Part shown: positions 6,768 to 10,876 of the stretch, piece after piece
Position numbering within the stretch: position 1 is the stretch's first letter
How the letters are laid out: every line of letters starts with the position of its first letter
DNA from: Ignavibacteria bacterium UBA4661
Lineage (GTDB): Bacteria > Bacteroidota > Ignavibacteria > Kapaibacteriales > UBA4661
Assembly: GCA_002405405.1 (NCBI GenBank)
Contig: DHLT01000310.1
Coordinates: forward strand, 1 to 10,876
Direction of reading: 5' to 3'
Length of the DNA: 10,876 bases
Program-made: the position numbers and the translations under genes
The notes under the pieces: generated by a model
The model's database searches: none
What the model was told of the DNA's origin: nothing
The model's input: the letters and a program-made list of their open reading frames with translations, nothing else

Positions 6768-7883
6768 TTATTTGACAATAGTGATCGTAGATTGTTCATT
6801 CAAAAATGCTGAGTTCGAGATGACGACGGTGCGCACACCTTCTAAACCGGCAACAACATGAATACCGCTATTGTCAAAACCACCAATCGTAATGGGCACC
6901 TTGCGCACTTTATTTTGCTCTGTTGGTACAAAGACAAATGCGCGATTGCCGCTGGCTTCGATAAGTGCACTATAAGGAATTGATGTATGAGTACTCGACA
7001 TGCGGGTCGTGATCGTTGCTTTAGCATACATGCCCACCGCAAATGCTTGCTGCTCCTGCAAACGAATTTCGATTTGCAGTGAACCGGACTGTGGATCTGC
7101 CGCTTGGGCTTTTTGAGAAACGACTCCAGTAAATAACTGACCCGGGAATGCATCAATCATGATCGTCGCTTGGTCGCCAAGGGTGATTTGTGCCCACTCT
7201 TTGTCGGTGACACCAAGACGTAAAATCCATCCTGCCGATTGTGGTTCATTGACAGCGAAAACCGGAGATCCACCGGCAATCACCTCACCTTCATTGGCAA
7301 GTTTCTTGGTAATAAATCCTGCTGATTGCGCATAGATAGACGCATACTGCTTGTTAAATTCTACCGCTTCGAGCTGTCGTTGTGCAAGATCCAATGCCGA
7401 TTGCGTGTTTTGCAATTGCTCTAATGTTGCTACACTATCACGATACAACCGCAGAACGCGCTCATAGTCGCGTTGCGCTTTGTTATAGGCAATACGTGCT
7501 TGCTGAACACCCGCTTCGATTTCTGTCATACGCAGAGTTGCAAGCAGATCTCCTTTTTTGAAATACTGACCTTCGCGCACAGCAATACGCTCAATCACAC
7601 CACCGATTTTGAAGGCATATTTCGCTTCATGTTCTGTTGTCAAGAGTCCGGTAGCGGTGATACTACCGCGTTGCTCCTGTACTGCTACATCATGTATTTT
7701 GACGGAAATAGCTTCGTTATCAATTGCTTTTTCGGCACGAGAAGAATGCGTTGAACACGAAGAAAGCATCAGACTACCAACGATCGTCACAGGAATACCC
7801 AGACCACCTGCGATAAGCAAACGTCCTATCAGATGAAGCATCATGGATAACGCTTGTGTGCGGGGAGAAAAGAAAAATTGCAT
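6768..7883 (-). CDS. RND efflux membrane-fusion (periplasmic adaptor) lipoprotein, AcrA-like
   Basis: Bridges the RND permease and the outer-membrane channel. From ATG 7883 it has 371 residues, with a long hydrophobic leader and lipobox MLSSC (Cys43), so it is predicted to be lipid-anchored. The first half-lipoyl motif (GGVIERIAVREGQYFKKGDL) is at about 94-113. A helical hairpin rich in Gln, Ala and Leu (about 120-175) should contact the channel tip. The second half-lipoyl segment (AGFITKKLANEGEVIAGGSP) is at about 188-207, followed by beta-barrel and membrane-proximal domains. An in-frame TTG at 7892 would add three residues. The ATG is preferred and has a weak GAGAG just upstream, the nearest thing to a ribosome-binding site in the locus. 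It starts 29 bases after the channel gene's stop and ends five bases before the permease gene. Confidence 0.96.
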   Translation of the reverse strand: MQFFFSPRTQALSMMLHLIGRLLIAGGLGIPVTIVGSLMLSSCSTHSSRAEKAIDNEAISVKIHDVAVQEQRGSITATGLLTTEHEAKYAFKIGGVIERIAVREGQYFKKGDLLATLRMTEIEAGVQQARIAYNKAQRDYERVLRLYRDSVATLEQLQNTQSALDLAQRQLEAVEFNKQYASIYAQSAGFITKKLANEGEVIAGGSPVFAVNEPQSAGWILRLGVTDKEWAQITLGDQATIMIDAFPGQLFTGVVSQKAQAADPQSGSLQIEIRLQEQQAFAVGMYAKATITTRMSSTHTSIPYSALIEASGNRAFVFVPTEQNKVRKVPITIGGFDNSGIHVVAGLEGVRTVVISNSAFLNEQSTITIVK

Positions 7884-7912
7884 AGCTCTCAATGAAAAAA
7901 AATAAAAGAATA

Positions 7913-9259
7913 TTACTTGAGCATAAAACTTGCCGTTGCCCGCTCAATATCAGCGAGCTTGATATAGGTGTCATACAATGCAATCGAGGATTGCAAACGT
8001 GCCGATGTCAGTTGCTGTTGTGCATCAAAAAGCTCTATAAGCAATGCCTGTCCATTGCTATGCAAGAGTTTAACATCTTGATAGTATCGTTCGGCATTTG
8101 CTACTTGTACCAATGATGCACGGTACATCGACAGAGCAGAAGAATGAGCATTCCGCGCTGTGGTGAGTTGTAACTGTAATTGTTGGCGAACATAGTCTGT
8201 TTGTTCGATGAGCGCATTGAGTTCATTTTGTGCTTGTGCTTCACGATGCTTGTGCGTACCCGCATCAAAAATGTCCCACTGAAAGGATATACCGGCAAAG
8301 TAGTAGGCAGACTTATTATTCACTTTCCAGTCAAATGCTTGCGAACCGGCATCGGCAAAGACATTGACTTTGGGAATCAGATATGATGAATGTAAACTTT
8401 TTACCGATTGCTGAAGAGATCGTGCAGTACCAAGTTTGCTAAGTTCCTCACGTCCGCTGATTGCAGTTGTATCAATCGATACAACCGATGCAGGATACAC
8501 TTTATTGGTATCAGTCATGATGGTGGTTGTAGCCGGCAGATTAAGCAAGAAATTAAAATAGGCTTGTGCTGTACGAATGGTTTCTTCGGCAGACTCACTT
8601 TGAGCAGTGTATTTCGCAATCTCGTTTTCACTGCGCAGCAGTGCAGTCCGGTTTGCTTTACCATTAGCAAAGAGTGCTTGATTGACACGAAGTGCTTCTT
8701 GTGCCAATGAAAGTGCAGCACGATAAATGGTGCGTGCATCAACAGCTTGCATGTATCGATAGTATCCGCTCTTAATATCGCGCACCAACTCCCGCTTATA
8801 GATTGCAATTTCTATTTGTTGCAAGGTGGTTTGTTGTTCTTTAATCGATTCATTGTACGAGAGTTCTGCATTAATAAGGGGCATCGTAACATGCAGTCGC
8901 GCATCGTAAAAGTTATTGGGATTGAGAAGAATCGTTTGGTTCTCAATCTGAGGAAAACTTGTAGTCCGCGTCAATTGATTCAATGTAGCATAAACGGGAT
9001 TCATTAAATCTCCTACCGGCAAGTCAACAGTTCGACCGCCACCGGCTCGTGTATATGTTGCTTGCACACTAATGTTAGGGTAGTACAATGCTTTTGCTTC
9101 TTGCAGTGCCGATAAACTTTTTTCGAGATAAAATTCCTGCTGGCGTACACCACGATTATTTGCCAATCCTATCCTCACATAATGATCGAGCATGGACTGC
9201 GCATGAAGAGGTGCTACGCCGACACCAATCATACAAACAAGGACAAGAACATATTTCAT
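7913..9259 (-). CDS. TolC-like outer-membrane efflux channel protein
   Basis: The outer-membrane duct of the pump, 448 residues. A Sec signal peptide (hydrophobic VLVLVCMIGVGVAPLHA) with likely cleavage after Ala20 precedes a mature protein made of two repeats of long Gln/Ala/Leu-rich helices alternating with strands, as in the OEP (outer membrane efflux protein) family. The N-terminal block at 58-120 (GGGRTVDLPVGDL, TLNQLT, SFPQIEN, NPNNFYDAR) matches the style of TolC relatives in Bacteroidota. The start ATG at 9259 has no Shine-Dalgarno. The gene is first in the pump operon: 18 bases upstream of its ATG is a palindrome shared with the tetR promoter, so it is probably repressed by the adjacent TetR protein. 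Confidence 0.95.
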   Translation of the reverse strand: MKYVLVLVCMIGVGVAPLHAQSMLDHYVRIGLANNRGVRQQEFYLEKSLSALQEAKALYYPNISVQATYTRAGGGRTVDLPVGDLMNPVYATLNQLTRTTSFPQIENQTILLNPNNFYDARLHVTMPLINAELSYNESIKEQQTTLQQIEIAIYKRELVRDIKSGYYRYMQAVDARTIYRAALSLAQEALRVNQALFANGKANRTALLRSENEIAKYTAQSESAEETIRTAQAYFNFLLNLPATTTIMTDTNKVYPASVVSIDTTAISGREELSKLGTARSLQQSVKSLHSSYLIPKVNVFADAGSQAFDWKVNNKSAYYFAGISFQWDIFDAGTHKHREAQAQNELNALIEQTDYVRQQLQLQLTTARNAHSSALSMYRASLVQVANAERYYQDVKLLHSNGQALLIELFDAQQQLTSARLQSSIALYDTYIKLADIERATASFMLK

Positions 9260-9276
9260 TGGACGCTGTTAAAAAA

Positions 9277-9291
9277 TTGAACAATGTTCAC
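9277..9291. promoter_or_regulatory. Probable TetR-family operator upstream of the efflux operon
   Basis: The sequence TTGAACAATGTTCAC is an inverted repeat of 7-bp arms around a central A, with six of seven pairs matching. Read on the other strand it is GTGAACATTGTTCAA, identical at 14 of 15 positions to the palindrome upstream of tetR. It sits between the tetR stop and the channel start, 18 bases before the ATG, where a bound repressor would block promoter function. Confidence 0.8.
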
Positions 9292-9308
9292 TTAAAAGGC
9301 AAAAAAAA

Positions 9309-9926
9309 TTATTTTCTATCGACCAGCCGATTGAATTCTTCTAAGCCGTCTTCAATAATCGTTTCCGGACTACTGACACCGATATTGTGCACACGCTGAC
9401 GAATAACAAGCGAGCACATGCCATGCACGCACCCCCAGATAGCAAACGATAATGGTTCAACATCTTGATGTTGAAAATAACCCTGATCTTTACATTCTTG
9501 TACAGTTGTACGTAAAAGATTAAAAGTCGATTTACCCTGATGCCATATATCAAGCTCTGCATTACACAAGAACTCGATAGGTGCTTTCATATTGAACATA
9601 AGGTCATACATATCAGTGTGTTCAGTAGCAAATTTGATATAGGTTCTGCCTAATGCTTTCAACCGCTCCATCGGATCGGACACTGCCATCAGTACCTTCA
9701 TCACATTGTTGAACTCCTGAAATCCTTTGGAGTGCAAATCATACAGAATGGCATTTTTGTCTTTGTAATAGACATAAATTGTACCCACACTGTATTGAAT
9801 TGCATCGGCAATGTTACGCATGGTTGTATGCTCAACTCCCTTTTCAACAAAGAGGTTTTTTGCCGCTTGCAGAATCAGCTCCTTTAGCTCTTCTTTTTCC
9901 TTTGCTTTCCGTTGCGTTGTACTCAT
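9309..9926 (-). CDS. TetR/AcrR-family transcriptional regulator
   Basis: A 205-residue DNA-binding repressor, normal size for the family. The N-terminal three-helix domain covers about 11-60, with the helix-turn-helix at 34-55 (TTMRNIADAIQYSVGTIYVYY) followed by the usual K-D-K-N-A-I-L-Y-D-L start of helix 4. The C-terminal ligand domain contains W164-G-C-V-H-G near residue 164-169, similar to the WHG-type TetR C-terminal domain. The gene lies directly upstream of the channel-adaptor-permease operon on the same strand, and near-identical palindromes precede both units, so it most likely represses the pump and itself until an inducer (perhaps a pump substrate) binds. The inducer is unknown. 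The ATG at 9926 gives a typical short charged N-terminus. Confidence 0.95.
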   Translation of the reverse strand: MSTTQRKAKEKEELKELILQAAKNLFVEKGVEHTTMRNIADAIQYSVGTIYVYYKDKNAILYDLHSKGFQEFNNVMKVLMAVSDPMERLKALGRTYIKFATEHTDMYDLMFNMKAPIEFLCNAELDIWHQGKSTFNLLRTTVQECKDQGYFQHQDVEPLSFAIWGCVHGMCSLVIRQRVHNIGVSSPETIIEDGLEEFNRLVDRK

Positions 9927-9975
9927 GTGTATTGCATCTGAAATGATGTACTTGCTTTATCACTGCGCGAACTTA

Positions 9976-9990
9976 TTGAACATTGTTCAA
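9976..9990. promoter_or_regulatory. Probable TetR-family operator upstream of tetR (autoregulation)
   Basis: TTGAACATTGTTCAA is a perfect inverted repeat with 7-bp arms around a central T, extendable by one pair to 9975-9991. It lies 50 bases upstream of the tetR start codon. On the minus strand it fills a 17-base gap between a TTGAAA (9993-9998) and a poor -10-like TAAGTT (9970-9975), so binding would occlude the promoter. The -10 match is weak, so the promoter is tentative; the palindrome is clear. It could also affect the divergent ackA gene. Confidence 0.82.
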
Positions 9991-10102
9991 TTTTTCAAGT
10001 TTATTTTTCCAGACCCTGCAGAATATCTTTTTTGCATGATGAAAACATGATACTTTGCCTTTTCGCATAATGTTTGGCGGTTTCTCAATATCTTACGTCA
10101 AG

Positions 10103-10131
10103 CACAAGAAATACATCTTTTTCTTCTTGTG
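10103..10131. repeat. Inverted repeat in front of acetate kinase gene
   Basis: CACAAGAA (10103-10110) and TTCTTGTG (10124-10131) are exact reverse complements separated by 13 bases, ending 47 bases before the ackA ATG. Downstream on the plus strand is GTCTTTGTTTT, moderately T-rich. The repeat could be a protein-binding site, a weak leader hairpin, or chance: the arms are short and low in G+C. No convincing sigma-70 or Bacteroidetes-type promoter was found between it and tetR. Confidence 0.3.
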
Positions 10132-10178
10132 GTCTTTGTTTTACCTCCCGACATTATATCACCTTTTTACCTGCATCT

Positions 10179-10876
10179 ATGAACATCCTTGTTTTGAATT
10201 GCGGTTCTTCTTCAGTAAAATTTCAGTTGATCGACACAGACAAAACCACTATCATGACCGACACCGATCGCGTATATGCTTCGGGTATTATCGAGCGGAT
10301 TGGTACATCAGCAACCCTCAATCTTAAAGCATATTCTCCCTCCGGTGAACTTGTGCATAGCAAGCGTAGTGCTCAACCGATCCGCTCGCACCGTGAAGCA
10401 GTTGATTACATCATCAAATGGATTATTAATCCCGACCATCATGTCGGCAATTTGCAGGGCATTCAGGATATTCATGCTGTTGGACATCGCGTAGTCCATG
10501 GTGGCGAGAGCTTGACGGCATCAACAATTATCGACAAAACAGTCGTCTCGAAAATTGAAGACTACATTGATCTTGCCCCACTCCATAATCCGCAAAACCT
10601 TAAGGGAATTTATGCCGCGCGTGAAGCACTTGGTGCCAGTGTACAGCAGGTAGCGGTATTCGATACAGCATTTCATCATACCATTCCGGAACATGCGTAT
10701 TTGTATGCTATTCCGTATCAGTACTATCGTCGCCATAAAATTCGCCGCTATGGTTTTCATGGTTTGTCGCACCGCTATGTGGGCTACCGCTACCGTACAC
10801 TAACCAATCGCGAGCGCGACACAGTGAATATCATTTCACTCCACCTGGGAAATGGCTGCTCTGCATGTGCGATCGG
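10179..10876 (+). CDS. ackA: Acetate kinase, N-terminal part, cut by window edge
   Basis: Interconverts acetate plus ATP with acetyl phosphate plus ADP in the cytoplasm, usually together with phosphotransacetylase. About 233 of roughly 400 residues are present and the frame is open to the window end. Diagnostic sites are visible: N7 in LNCGSSSVKF (phosphate binding), R104 in VGHRVVHGG, D162 in FDTAFH (catalytic Asp), H194 in YGFHGLSH, and the nucleotide-binding LHLGNG at 221-226. The start MNILVLNCGSSS aligns exactly with the family N-terminus, so the ATG at 10179 is firm although no Shine-Dalgarno precedes it. It is transcribed divergently from tetR across 252 bases and has no evident functional link to the pump. 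Confidence 0.97.
   Translation, partial: MNILVLNCGSSSVKFQLIDTDKTTIMTDTDRVYASGIIERIGTSATLNLKAYSPSGELVHSKRSAQPIRSHREAVDYIIKWIINPDHHVGNLQGIQDIHAVGHRVVHGGESLTASTIIDKTVVSKIEDYIDLAPLHNPQNLKGIYAAREALGASVQQVAVFDTAFHHTIPEHAYLYAIPYQYYRRHKIRRYGFHGLSHRYVGYRYRTLTNRERDTVNIISLHLGNGCSACAI

Noticed and set aside
10055..10327. Plus-strand 90-codon frame with a hydrophobic N-terminal part before and into ackA
   Set aside because: It overlaps the ackA start in another frame, where the acetate kinase motifs are unmistakable. The FFFLW-type run reflects the T-rich upstream DNA, and no start signal supports it.

Overview
The window looks like a piece of a bacterial chromosome, most likely from the Bacteroidota/Chlorobiota side of the tree (an Ignavibacteria- or Kapabacteria-like lineage would fit). 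This is inference. It rests on the near-absence of Shine-Dalgarno sequences before the start codons, the style of the outer-membrane efflux protein (a 'GGGRTVDLPVGDL...TLNQLT...FPQIEN' N-terminal block that I associate with Bacteroidota TolC relatives), and the moderate G+C. It cannot be settled from the window alone. There is no rRNA, tRNA, CRISPR array or insertion sequence that I can see.

Region 1 (1-1918, minus strand) is an AT-rich defence cassette running off the left edge. In transcription order it holds a complete C5-cytosine DNA methyltransferase, a small PD-(D/E)XK-type nuclease with an E-V-E active-site motif, and the first 50 residues of a GHKL (MutL/Hsp90/MORC-like) ATPase. The genes are tightly packed: the nuclease stop and ATPase start overlap as TGATG. 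The nuclease frame stays open upstream to the methyltransferase stop, where an ATAA sequence looks like a mutated ATGA stop/start overlap. The combination matches the MutL/MORC-like ATPase restriction-modification systems described by comparative genomics. The rest of the system, which I would expect to include a Z1-domain superfamily II helicase, should lie left of position 1.

Region 2 (about 1919-3611) starts with a divergent AT-rich promoter region. It is followed by a plus-strand lipoprotein with a META (HslJ-like) domain, converging on a minus-strand, possibly Tat-exported metallo-beta-lactamase-fold hydrolase of the UlaG/RomA/NAPE-PLD type.

Region 3 (3706-9990, minus strand) is a complete tripartite RND efflux locus. 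In transcription order it has a TetR-family regulator, a TolC-like outer-membrane channel, a lipoprotein membrane-fusion adaptor and an RND inner-membrane permease. Two near-identical 15-bp palindromes (TTGAACATTGTTCAA and its 14/15 match) lie upstream of tetR and upstream of the tolC-like gene. They are the obvious operators by which the repressor would control itself and the pump operon.

Region 4 (10179-10876, plus strand) is the N-terminal 233 residues of acetate kinase, divergent from tetR and cut by the right edge. The 252-base tetR-ackA gap holds the tetR operator and a small inverted repeat in front of ackA. No gene-free stretch exceeds 300 bases.
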